This document shows positions 10,641-21,750 of a stretch of DNA of 64,000 nucleotides, in pieces. Where the stretch lies: NCBI RefSeq assembly GCF_047511655.1, contig NC_133399.1, positions 5,211,333-5,275,332 on the forward strand. Reading direction: 5' to 3'. The stretch is from Castor canadensis. Lineage: Eukaryota > Chordata > Mammalia > Rodentia > Castoridae. Position numbers and translations under genes: made by a program. Under the pieces are notes generated by a model that had not been told where the DNA came from, made no database searches, and saw only the letters and a program-made list of their open reading frames with translations. Position 1 is the stretch's first letter, and each line of letters begins with the position of its first letter.

Positions 10641-10689
10641 GTCAAAGGGACTGCCTGTGCCCCTCTAGGTAGGTAAATTTATTCCCTCA

Positions 10690-12423
10690 TTTCCAGGTGC
10701 CATTAGTATTGGGGCTCATTGTAAATGGTAATCATTTCCAACCTGAGTGTCCTGGGCCAGACCCATTGCTTTTCTAATGAGACAAGAGTCTGGTCTAATA
10801 GAAGCATGAGCTAACAATTGGCTTACGAGGGCTGGGTCTGGTGCCCCTAGGTGTGGGGTGGGGCTAGGAGCAGGGCGTGTGCAAAGCACTGACCCCCTCC
10901 ACACACACCCGGGACAACCAAGCCTGACTGCCTAGGCCTGATCCTGGGGCCTGTTGCCCCTCCTCCATTCCTGTGTACTCTGGGTGCATTTATTCTAGGG
11001 GAAGTGGCAGTGGGCCTTGGCCACCACCATGTGTGGCTGGTAGCCTAGGATGTGTGTTGGGTTGGCCTATGGATTCTATTAGCTATGGCAGGCGTTCCTG
11101 CTGTGCACAAGTGCGACTATTTGCTTTCCCTCCTTCCCTTGTGGGGGTGGAGTTAGGGCATTAGCGTGGCAGCTGCAGTTTTTTTTTTGTAAGCGCTTTT
11201 GCCTACCAGCTGATTTAATGTTACTTTACACTGAGAGGCCTGGAAAACTAGTTGGAATAACTTAAGTTATAAGGTACCATCCTACACGTTTTTCATGGGA
11301 GGCAGGGTCCCAGTAAGCCCAGGGAGGGGAAGGCAGACAGAGAGAAAGGACACGCGTTGAGACCATGGAGGAAGCAGAAAAGGTGTCCTGACATCTTAGG
11401 TAAGGGAGGGGAAGGCACAGCCTGGAGGCATGAAACATGCCTGAGGGATATGCTATCACCTGTGCCTCTAGGTCGCTCCCATTGACTGGTACTCGAACAC
11501 TTTCAGCAACAGGAAACCTCCACTCTCTGATCACTAAATAAACCCCAGGTTTGGTCTCAGCACACAGGGAGGGAGCATGAGCTCTGCCAGAGCTGGAATC
11601 ACCTTGAGGCCAGGGTTGGCAAGAACTGACTTGACACCATGATGGGAAAGTCCCTCAGGAAGATGGGAAGAGACAGGCAGCGTGAGCAGCACAAGAAGTC
11701 TGCTTACATGAGGAAAGAAGAGGTTCCGGAGAGGATTTAGTTCATTTAGAAGCTGGTTTAGAGGCTAATAGAACATCCCTTAAAATACTGGGATTGAAAG
11801 TGCCATTAAGTGGCCATTTGGAAGCATTGTCTAATGGATATTGGGGCCATGCCTGATTACAGAGAAAAATGAGCTTTCATGGCTTAAGATGAGGCATTAG
11901 GCAGAGGGGCCCAAGTTTGGCAAGGAGACATCCCAATGGGGAGACTGTAGGAATTTGGGACAGCCCAATCTCCACGGTGATGCCTGACCTGAGGAGAGAT
12001 ATGGCGGGAGTCCCCGAAATATCAGTTTCTCAGGAGAGAGTAGATGTGGAATACCCAGGAGGAACACCTTCATCACAGGGGTCCACAGTCCTAGGGAACC
12101 CGGTGTCCAGGGACAGGAATGAGCAGAGACCTAGTGCTAGGATTCTGAGGAAAGGAGAAAAAGATCACTGCTCTGCATGTGAGGAGGGCTCACCAAGAGA
12201 AGACCTTGAGGGATGATTGGCCACTGGTGGATGGCAATTGGAGGCATGCTGGGGCAGAGGAAATTCCCTGTGAGCAAGTGAGGGAGCGGTGCTTTCTAGG
12301 ATCAAGGGTTCTGGCAAAGCAGCTCAGATCCTGGAGGAAGGGAATGGGAGTTGAGAAAGAGACAGAGAGAGAGTGGGATGGGGTGTCAGAGGCTGGGAGA
12401 GCAAGGTCAGTGCTGGGAGTGCA
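10690..12423 (-). other. ERV-B gag 5' region and leader, decayed
   Basis: Short unrelated frames only. Homologous to ERV-A and repeated at about 62060-63795 in the right arm. No recognisable matrix domain. Confidence 0.6.
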
Positions 12424-12427
12424 CCCA

Positions 12428-12445
12428 ATCTGAGTCACGGCACCA
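12428..12445 (-). promoter_or_regulatory. ERV-B primer binding site (tRNA-His type)
   Basis: Minus strand reads TGGTGCCGTGACTCAGAT three bases inside the 5' LTR. This is complementary to the 3' end of tRNA-His with one apparent mismatch, as in HERV-H-like class I ERVs. The right-arm copy lies at 62037-62054 on the plus strand. Confidence 0.85.
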
Positions 12446-12448
12446 AAA

Positions 12449-12734
12449 TGTTAGGAAAAATGCCACTCACAAAGAAAGCTCAGGAGAAAAGTCTCACATC
12501 CAAGAGCAAAGTTTAATGGTAGACTCGAACCACCAGGCTGGCTGGGAAAATATGGCACAGCACAGATTCTGGGCCAGGCGTGGCTTGTATAGAAGGGAGA
12601 GGTTAAGGAAGTTAGTGCAAGCGTGGTATTCTCTGGTAGGAGGGGGGCTGTCTTAGAGCACGGGAATTTCTGTTAAGGGGCAGGGCTGCCAATTTGCCAA
12701 CGATTCACAAAATGGTGACATTATTGCTCTATCA
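12449..12734 (-). repeat. ERV-B 5' LTR (286 bp)
   Basis: TGTTAGG...CTATCA in plus-strand reading, followed by the target duplication CCATG. Right-arm copy 61749-62033. Confidence 0.92.
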
Positions 12735-12855
12735 CCATGTAGCTGTGATAAATGTATGCCAGCACACCTGGCTTGTTTTTGACATGGGGTCTCAATGCCT
12801 TTTGACTTGGGCTGACCTTAAATTGCAATCTTTTGGCCTTCACTTCCTGAGGAGG
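12735..12855 (-). repeat. B1-type SINE sequence flanking ERV-B
   Basis: 12735-12775 completes the SINE split by ERV-B. It is followed by a second antisense B1-like unit (TGACATGGGGTCTCAATGCC to CTTCACTTCCTGAGG) that interrupts olfactory-receptor pseudogene 2. Right-arm copy 61627-61748. Confidence 0.7.
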
Positions 12856-13270
12856 CAGAGGTAAGTATAGCCCAATGTTTGGAAGGGACTGTGTTCATTA
12901 CAGGCCACAAGATAGTGGATGGATGGGAGGACCACATGCCAACCAGCATGCAAGAGGTGGTGGGATCAGTAAGAGTCTCCGAGAGGGAGAGGGCACACAA
13001 GGTGAGGGGCAGGGGAGGGAGTCTGTGCTCAGCCCAGAGAGAAGCCATGATGAGCTGGATCCCAGAAGTGTGCATAGGGACCAGCAGGTAAAGCGGGAAG
13101 AAGGGAGGTGGCAGCTGCCGTGGAAATAGGATGGAAGCCGAGCTGAAGAATCCTGCATCGCGTTCCAGACTGATCAGGCTCGTGCAGCATTGTAACACCA
13201 GGTCTGAATGAAGGCACGGGTGTGAACACGGGCTCTGGCACAGATCCACCTGCAATTTAAGAGCTCTGTG
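12856..13270 (-). pseudogene. Olfactory-receptor pseudogene 2, left-arm copy (N-terminal half)
   Basis: The minus-strand frame contains LPPFFPLYLLVPMHTSGIQL (after RQLPP), IMASLWAEHRL and CMLVGMWSSH. It aligns with the clearer OR-1 at 34690-35100, whose readings GNLLIMAAL and AEHRLLPMSHFLF match olfactory-receptor TM1, intracellular loop 1 and TM2. The TM1 glycine-asparagine pair is lost here (SGIQL in place of SGNLL). The gene ends abruptly at 12856 against a SINE, at the start of TM3, so the C-terminal half is gone. No role is expected. Confidence 0.7.
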
Positions 13271-13339
13271 CTTTTTATGTTGGCGAGCAAAGGTCGGCCC
13301 CTCATCATGCATTTGCTTTCTCCAACTGCCATCTTTGCT

Positions 13340-13600
13340 TCGCAGACCTGGGTATTAATTATGATGTGTCCAGTGGCTCGGCTGCTCCTGTCGTTGAGGG
13401 CTCAGGGTAACCACTAGCCAATCAGGATCGAGGAGCTGTCCAATCAAGAGCGTGGATGGGAAAGGCCCGCCCCTCCTCCACCTTGTCTTGCATTATGATT
13501 CAGCTGTTGTTGCGTGGATGACCTGGCTCTTTGACGTGTCCAGTGGCTCAGCTCCTGTTGCTTTGTGACCAATGGCCCCCAGAGCAGGTGTGGACAGCAG
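13340..13600. promoter_or_regulatory. Promoter-like segment: three CCAAT boxes, a GC box, 170-bp tandem repeat
   Basis: CCAAT boxes at 13418-13422 (in the NF-Y-like form AGCCAATCAGG), 13440-13444 and 13569-13573, with a GC box CCCGCCCC near 13466. The motif GTGTCCAGTGGCTC occurs at 13366 and again 170 bp on, each time preceded by GACCTGG, showing a tandem duplication. It lies upstream of OR-2 on the minus strand. No transcript evidence is possible from sequence. Mirrored at about 60880-61140. Confidence 0.45.
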
Positions 13601-13986
13601 GACACCCGGCAGTCAGGAATGGTGAGCATAGAGGTTGATTTGTGACACAGATGAGGAGGGGCTGTTGAGAGCGCACTGTGAATGAATCATTCTAGACAGA
13701 ATCGAGCCTGTGAATGAGGAGCCTGTTTTCAGTGGGAGAAGGAAAAGCCAGGTGTAGGGAATTCCCAGAGTGAATTACCATGGTTGGCTAGTCCCTCAGT
13801 CATTCCTGGGAGTTAGCCACCATGGGTTGCCTCTGCACAGTGACAGTGATCTCTAAGCCTAGGAACCAGTTTAACCTTCTGAGTGTGCGTCCCTTTTAAA
13901 CTGTGGGTAAAGCAAGCTGCTTCCGTGTGTGTTTTCCCTCTAATTCCTTTGTAGAATTCTAGAATCTACAACACCAGCTGACTTCC
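13600..13986. other. Unassigned sequence between promoter-like segment and ANAPC15 retrocopy
   Basis: No recognisable gene or repeat. Mirrored at 60495-60881. Confidence 0.5.
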
Positions 13987-14002
13987 TTATTTAACAATTT
14001 TC

Positions 14003-14872
<870 letters not shown>

Positions 14873-14892
14873 TTATTTAACAATTTTCAAAG

Positions 14893-15001
14893 CCTGGCAT
14901 GTAGGTGCCCACCTGTAGTCCCAGCAGTAGAGAGGTTGAGGCAAAATGTCAATTTCCAGGCCACCCTGGGGGGTACATATGACATGCTGTTAAAAAAGGA
15001 A
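14893..15001 (+). repeat. B1-type SINE
   Basis: GTGCCCACCTGTAGTCCCAG and GAGGTTGAGGC followed by GGCCACCCTGG; no ID part. Right-arm copy 59480-59588. Confidence 0.75.
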
Positions 15002-15953
15002 TAATTTTCTTGCATGAGTTCAGTGTTTGATTTTTTTGGCTGGTATCTTCAGTGGGTGGGATGAAGAAGTCCAAAGAGAAAAGGAGAACATTTGAATAAA
15101 AATTCTTTCATGTTGAATTTAAGTGAAAATGTAAACACAGTGGAGTGACAAGTAGATAAGAATAGAGGTCATGTTGATTCTAGCGTGTTCATTTTCCTGT
15201 CTTCCTGCTATGCACCCAGAGGTGACCAAGGATGGATTATTGAATATGGTTTATCACTTTACCCTGTGTCTTTTATGGAATACACTTGGTTTGCCTCTTG
15301 AATTTTGACTGACTTAATATGAACGTACATGTACTGTTAGGTTATGCAGAAAGGGTTTTTCTTGTGGTTTCTTTCGTTTATCTGTTGTACATGTGATGGT
15401 GTGTGAAGCTGTGGTCATACAAGTCACTCCCTCTATCACTGACCCAGGTACTTTGGTTGCTTCAACTCTGTCTTTTTTTTATGATATTGGTAATGTTATT
15501 CTTGATTTATATACCTACATGCTAATGCATGATAGATTTCACCTACAGAATGAGAAAAGGTATTATGTATTCAATGGAAAAAAATCAAATTTAGTATGGA
15601 AAGATTGAAAGTGTATGTATTTATCATCTGACATGAATATGTTTGTCATGAAATTTGCACACACTTAAAATGATTTATTTTTGTCTTATTAGCATCTCTA
15701 TATGATGTCTTGCTTATATTGGTTACCTCTGACATTGCGTGGGTTTCACACGTGGTCTCACCTCATATAGGAACATAAGTCCCCTCCATCTTTCTCTCTC
15801 CCATCTCATGTTTGTGCCATGTTAATGTTGGTATTCTTTTCATTTCAAATTCACTTATTCATAAGTAAGAAGTAACAAATGTGACAAAATACTAATAAAA
15901 GTTGAAACTCTCTAAAAAATGAAAAATCAGTTGTGAAAAGATGTGTTGAATAA
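15002..15953. other. Unassigned sequence; 5' flank of zinc-finger unit 1
   Basis: No coding similarity. About 15050-15240 resembles 23040-23240 weakly (shared CAGAGGTGACC and surrounding text), compatible with the zinc-finger units lying in a duplicated tract. Mirrored at 58528-59479. Confidence 0.4.
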
Positions 15954-16160
15954 AGCCAAGTAGCGGTTGCAGATGCCTTTAATCATTCAAGAGGTAGATA
16001 CCAGGAGGATTGTGATTGGAAGCCAGCTGAGGCAAAGAGTTTATGAGACCCTTGCTCCAGAATACCCAACACAATAAAAGTGCTGGTGGAGTGCTCAAGT
16101 GGTAGAATACCTGCTTAGAAGCATGGGACCTGAGTTCAAACCCTAGTACCAATAAAAAAG
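15954..16160 (+). repeat. SINE (B1-ID) with target duplication
   Basis: Full composite ending GAGTTCAAACCCTAGTACC plus A-rich tail, flanked by AAGATGTGTTGAATA and AAGATGTGTTAAATA. Right-arm copy 58321-58527. Confidence 0.85.
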
Positions 16161-16888
<728 letters not shown>

Positions 16889-16957
16889 TAATGAGACAAC
16901 CAGTGGTTGTGGGCACCTGTGCTGTTCCATAGTTTGGAATGTGGGCAGAGAAAATTC

Positions 16958-17048
16958 AGCTGAGTACAATGGTCTAAGCCTGACCTCTAGCTACTTGGAA
17001 GGTGGAGATTAGGAGAATTGCAATGAGTTTGGCCTGAACAAAAAGAAT
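16958..17048 (+). repeat. B1-type SINE fragment
   Basis: AGCTACTTGGAAGGTGGAG and GTTTGGCCTGAAC. Right-arm copy 57433-57523. Confidence 0.6.
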
Positions 17049-17470
17049 GCCTACCTTTAGAATATGGCATTCTTCAATATCATGACCTTATTAGCAATCA
17101 TGAGAATACATTGTATAGGGAATCACATCAGTGTAACATGTGGGAATGCCTACAGGTGTGTCCTTCTACTTCCCAGATACACAGGAACATAGTTTTACAG
17201 GAAGCCTTGATTAGAAAAGATGGGCAAAGTTTCCTGATGGCACATATGTAAGAATGCACACTGGATGAAAATCTGTGAGTGTGGAAAATAAAGAATGCTT
17301 TCGGTGGTGACAGATAGTTTCAAAGTCCTGTGGAAATTCCTCATGCAGTGGAATCCTATAACCGTTAGTGATTTGAAAAGTTTGATGCAAAATAATTTGT
17401 GTAGAATGCTTCAGAAAATACAAACCCGAATTAAATTTTCTAGAAGTTGTCTTACTCAATAGGTTTTCTG
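17040..17470 (+). pseudogene. Zinc-finger gene 3' end (unit 1), finger exon deleted
   Basis: Closely resembles 32400-32800, the 3' end that follows the finger exon in unit 2: shared GGAAGCCTTGATTAGAA, CTGATGGCACATAT, GAGTGTGGAAAATAAA and AATTCCTCATGCAGT. Here it follows the KRAB exon directly, so the finger array of unit 1 has been lost. Right-arm copy 57011-57441. Confidence 0.75.
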
Positions 17471-17534
17471 TATAAAATTGATCTCCTGAATAATGTATTT
17501 ATTTCACTCTCGGTTTAAAAAAATAACACCTTTA

Positions 17535-17660
17535 AACCAGGCATGGTGGTTCACCCCTGTAATCACATCACTCAGGAGGCTGAAGTAGGATAATAGTGAT
17601 TCCAGGCCAGCTTGGGATGTATAGGTAGACCCATCACCAAAACAACAACAAAAAGTCCCA
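17535..17660 (+). repeat. B1-type SINE
   Basis: CCAGGCATGGTGGTTCACCC to an ACAACAACAAAAAG tail. Right-arm copy 56821-56946. Confidence 0.85.
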
Positions 17661-17692
17661 GTAAAAACAAAAATCATTACTGCTTCAAAAAT

Positions 17693-17893
17693 TTTCTTGG
17701 GAGCACTGGCATTTGATCTCAGGGCCTCATGCTTGTTAGCACTAGAGCCACTCGACCAGAATTTTTTGGGATGGATTTTTTGATATAGCTTCTTCTGAAG
17801 TGTTTGCCTGTGACAGGTTTTTAATTAGGATTCTCCTGATCTCTGGCTCCTGAATAGCTAGGATTACAGGCATAAACCACCAGTCCCGGCCCA
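17693..17893 (-). repeat. SINE (B1-ID)
   Basis: Antisense: CTCAGGGCCTCATGCTTG then GAATAGCTAGGATTACAGGC. Right-arm copy 56588-56788. Confidence 0.85.
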
Positions 17894-18017
17894 AAAATAA
17901 TTATTGAATTCACATAATTATTGAGGTGACACAATTCCATTGAGGTTTACACAATAGTGTTTGAGTGAAATAGGTTAATTGGTCCTCTCCTCCCTCGCCT
18001 TTTCTGTCCATTCCTTT

Positions 18018-18225
18018 CCCTCCTTGTACTGGGGATTGAACACAAGCCCTTGTGCTAGTTAGGCAAGTATGCCACCACTTCTGCTTCATCCCATTCCTAC
18101 TGTTTTTATTTCCTCTTAAAAAGGATCTCACTACCTTTGCCCAGGCTGGCCTCAAACTCAACAATCCATCTGCCTCTGTGTCCAAAGTAGCTGAGACTAC
18201 AGGTTTATACCACTGCACCATAATT
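18018..18225 (-). repeat. SINE (B1-ID)
   Basis: Antisense: GTACTGGGGATTGAACACAA then GCCCAGGCTGGCCTCAAACT. Right-arm copy 56256-56463. Confidence 0.85.
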
Positions 18226-18514
18226 GTAGTGTCCTTTTAAATGAACGTTTTTTTCTCCTTTCATTTTGAACCATGTTGAATCCATAGGTGAATTGCAGTG
18301 TCTCTCTAATGTGCCAGTATGCTCTCTTTTCATTTGGTTTTTATGCAGTTGTGGTTAATGGCCATTGAAAAGTGAGTTTTTGTTCCTTTGTGTTTTCTAC
18401 TGGCCTCAGTTCTATGCTCTTATCTTTCATATACATTGTCTTTGTTCAGAGGAAATGACACTTTTATGTACATTTCATATTTTTTGTTTTTGGTGTATAC
18501 TCAAGCAAGATTTC

Positions 18515-18630
18515 TGTACAGCGAACATGGTACCATATACCTGTATTCCCAGAACTCAGGAGATTAAGGCAGGAAAATCAATAGTTCCATGTCAGCCTGA
18601 ATAACACTGTGAGACCCTGTCTAAAATTTT
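18515..18630 (+). repeat. B1-type SINE
   Basis: CATGGTACCATATACCTGTA to TGTGAGACCCTGTCTAAAA. Right-arm copy 55851-55966. Confidence 0.75.
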
Positions 18631-18657
18631 TCTTCTATACACCTTTCTTCTGGTAGA

Positions 18658-18873
18658 ATTTTTTATTGGTGGCACAGAGGTTTGAACTCAGGTCCTTATG
18701 CTTGCTAGGCTTGTGATCTTACCACTCGATCCGCACGGTCAGCATTTTTTTGTGATGGTATTTTTTTGAGAGAGTCGTGCAAAGTGTCTGCCTGGACTGG
18801 CTTCACACAATGATCCAGATTTCTGCCTCCCTAGTAGCTAGGATTACAGGTGTCAGCCACCATCACCCAGCTG
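18658..18873 (-). repeat. SINE (B1-ID)
   Basis: Antisense: GAGGTTTGAACTCAGGTCC then GTAGCTAGGATTACAGGTG. Right-arm copy 55608-55823. Confidence 0.88.
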
Positions 18874-18904
18874 GAAAGAATTTCTTAACTCTTTCAGAAA
18901 AAAT

Positions 18905-18980
18905 GTTTGCTCAGGCTTTCCTCAATCTCAACCTCCCTAGTGGCAGGATTTAAGGCATGAGCCACTGGTGCCAAGCTAAT
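18905..18980 (-). repeat. B1-type SINE fragment
   Basis: Antisense: TGCTCAGGCTTTCCTCAATC to GAGCCACTGGTGCCAAGC. Right-arm copy 55501-55576. Confidence 0.75.
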
Positions 18981-19162
18981 TGCATGTTTTTGTCATTTTA
19001 AAAAGCAAGATATGAAAGACTGAGAAATCCTACTTGGCATAATGTAATTTTACTTGAAACCATAATTTATTTGGGAAGAAAATATGTCATTCATTCCTTT
19101 GTCACCACAGTAATATCCAGTTCAAGAACAATAGCACAAGCTTTTATCAAAAATCACTTAGT

Positions 19163-19382
19163 AAGGGGCCAGGTGGTGGTGTCTTTTACCTGTAATCTAC
19201 CTACTTTGGAGGCTGCAACTGGGAGGATTGCATTTAGAGGCCAGCGTGGACTAATGCTTTGAGTGACCCCATTTCAAAAATAACAAGAGCAAAGTGGACT
19301 GAAGGTGTGGCACAAGCAGAAGAGTGCCAGCTTGCAAGCATGAAGCCCCAAGTTCAAACCCCCGTCCCACCCACAAAAAAAT
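19163..19382 (+). repeat. SINE (B1-ID)
   Basis: GGCCAGGTGGTGGTGTC then AGTTCAAACCCCCGTCCCAC and an A-rich tail. Right-arm copy 55099-55318. Confidence 0.85.
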
Positions 19383-20339
19383 AGACTCTTGTCTCCTTTT
19401 CTGAATTTTGTTCATCATATGCTAATATATGGCCCAGTGTTCTTAGCATAGGCCAGGACCCGTTTCATAGACCCCTTGTGTTCACTCTGTACAGTGAATG
19501 TCATTTCTCTCCATTTCTACCTTGAAATGCACTTGATGGAATTCAGAGTTGGGGCCTGTGACAGGTTATGACAGGTGTTTGAGCACACAGATTGAGCCGT
19601 CATGATAGAATTCGCCTCTTGAGAAGATTGTGGAGAGTGAGATCACCCTGTTATGGGTGAAGGCAGCAAAACTTGCCATCTGAATGTCATGAAGATGGCT
19701 ATCAGTAGGAACCAGAAAAGCTAATTGAATCTCTGGCCTGGAGGCTCCAGATCTGTGAGCATTACGTGGTCTCTGGGTGAGATCCTGAACTGTTGCTATT
19801 TATTATAGCAACTTGGCTAAGACAATTGTCCAGCCTCATTTCCCCACATTAGCCATACACTGTATTGTGTGATCATTGCATATGTGTCACCCAGAGGTGA
19901 CCCAAATCCTCCATTTTTCCTCCCCACTCTTTGTCCTTACAAACTTACTAAATCTGTCCTGGAGAACCTTGTGTTTTGGACAAGGTTCAGGGAAACACAC
20001 AATTTGGTTAGTGACTGACATGTGAGGGGTCTGCTGACAAGTGCAAATAGTATTTCGGAAAGCCCATGTGATATGTACACCATTGAGAGTATTCTTAGGA
20101 TAATTGTCCTCACTGGAAGGATGGAAGCTCCAGGTGGCTCCAGTTCATTGTCATAAAGATATTGTCCTTTTTGGAATCCATGGTAACTAAAAAGTGACTG
20201 TAAAGGGAAGGGCTTAGAGCAAAGACAGATTAAAAAATGGAAACAGAGATGCCAAACTTCCCCTGTTTTTAGTGAATTTGTGGGCCAAGTAAGGAGTCAA
20301 GAAGCTACTTGAGCACTTCTTACAACAGGAAAAAGGAAA
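19383..20339. other. Unassigned single-copy-looking sequence
   Basis: No protein or repeat similarity I can support. Mirrored at about 54141-55098. Confidence 0.4.
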
Positions 20340-20495
20340 GCTGGACACCAGTGACTCATGCCTATAATCCTAGCTACACAGGAGGCAGAGAATAGGAGGA
20401 TGGCAGTTCAAAGCCAGCCTGGGCACATAGTCCACAAGACACTATCTCAAAAAAACCCATCGCACAAAAAGGCTGGTGGAGTGGCTCAAGGTGTT
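20340..20495 (+). repeat. SINE (B1-ID)
   Basis: GTGACTCATGCCTATAATCC to GGCTGGTGGAGTGGCTCAAG. Right-arm copy 53985-54140. Confidence 0.88.
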
Positions 20496-20747
20496 GATGA
20501 GACCAGCAAGAGCAGGGGTGAATATTTATCACTACCCCATAGGAGCAGCAGGGTAAAGTTACCACAATTCTGTGAGACCCTGAATTTTACCATGATGTGA
20601 ATGCTAATTCAGTAGGAGCTGTGGTCTGTGACAGAAGACAGCATGACTGCCCCTTCTCAGGACAGCAGGCTGGCAGACATGAAAAAATAGCCTGATATCT
20701 CTTCCTGCTGGCTCCTCTCATTGGCCAAACCAATCAGAAGTAAGTCA

Positions 20748-20942
20748 GAAGCAGAGCACCAGTGGCTCATGCCTGTAATCCTAGCTACTCAGGAGGCAGA
20801 GCCCGGGAGAATCAATTTGAAGTCAACCTGGGCAAATACCTCACAAGGACCTATCTCAAAACAATCCCATCACAAACAGTAAAGGGCTTGCAGAGTAGCT
20901 CAAAGTGTAGGCCCTGAGATCAAGCCCCAGTGCCACAAAAAT
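20748..20942 (+). repeat. SINE (B1-ID)
   Basis: GTGGCTCATGCCTGTAATCC to GATCAAGCCCCAGTGCCAC. Right-arm copy 53536-53730. Confidence 0.9.
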
Positions 20943-21532
20943 GTCAGACCCTGAGTGGTGGGGCATTTACTGGTCTAGTTGGTGGGTCACAGGGCAGAAA
21001 TAATGAGTATATCTACCCAGGTCTATTAAGTGCCTACAGCCCTGAGCTGCCTCTGATTCTCTCAGAGATTCAATAGAGGTGACATAGATAGTGTCAAAAT
21101 TCAGTGAAACTGTTGTACATAGTCCAATGTAGATAGCTACTGAGTGTTGGTGTGGAAACAGCCCACACACTTGGTGTCAGATGTGGCCTGGGTAAACATA
21201 GGTCACTGCTATACTTCCTCTGTGCAATGTGGATCAGTGTCAGTTCAAACACTGTAGTGAGTCCTAATCTGATTACTTCCCCCATTCCAGAACCCCACAC
21301 CTACCACAGCCAAACCTCTACAGCCTGTTCTCCTGCAGCAGCCAAGGGGAACTCTCTACACACAGCAGCAGGGGCACATACTCATGCTTTCAACCAACAC
21401 AACACTTTGGAAAACTGGAAATATATCCTCCTAGTTGGAAGAGGACTAGGGGAGTTCCCTGGGACTAGGGAGTCACAAAACTGTTACACTCCTATGTGAG
21501 AAGCTATGAGGAGCTGTGAATATTATACAGTA
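20943..21532. other. Unassigned sequence
   Basis: Contains a 115-codon plus-strand open stretch (21152-21499) with no recognisable domain. Its right-arm counterpart differs by one residue, as chance alone would allow. Mirrored at 52946-53535. Confidence 0.4.
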
Positions 21533-21750
21533 ACTGAGCACTGGTGCTTCATACTTGTAATCCTAGGTCCTCAGGTAGCTGAGATAAGGAGGATGGTGGT
21601 TCAAGGACAGCCCAGACAAATAGTTCAACAGACACTATCTCAAAAATTCTCAACATAAAAAAAAGACTGGCAGTGTGATTCAAGTCATAGAGTGCCTACT
21701 TATTAGGCATGAAGTGCTAAGTTCAAACCCTATTATCAAAACCAAAAAGA
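21533..21750 (+). repeat. SINE (B1-ID)
   Basis: GCACTGGTGCTTCATACTTG to AAGTTCAAACCCTATTATC. Right-arm copy 52728-52945. Confidence 0.85.

Larger units (their letters stand above)
7512..12734 (-). mobile_element. ERV-B: complete-ended but defective class I provirus
   Basis: A minus-strand provirus of 5.2 kb with near equal-length LTRs (7512-7796 and 12449-12734) and a 5-bp target duplication CCATG at 7507-7511 and 12735-12739. It has a tRNA-His type primer site and a purine tract. Internal order on the minus strand: decayed gag with nucleocapsid, protease fragment, AT-rich block, short RT fragment, integrase C-terminus, envelope membrane tail. The absence of the main pol body and of env makes it non-autonomous. 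Two ID-type SINEs sit in the gag region. Its 5' half recurs in the right arm at 61749-64000, so insertion predates the palindrome. Confidence 0.92.

Noticed and set aside
21152-21499. 115-codon open frame conserved in both arms
   Set aside because: Conservation is explained by the recent duplication; no domain, no codon signature, no start context.
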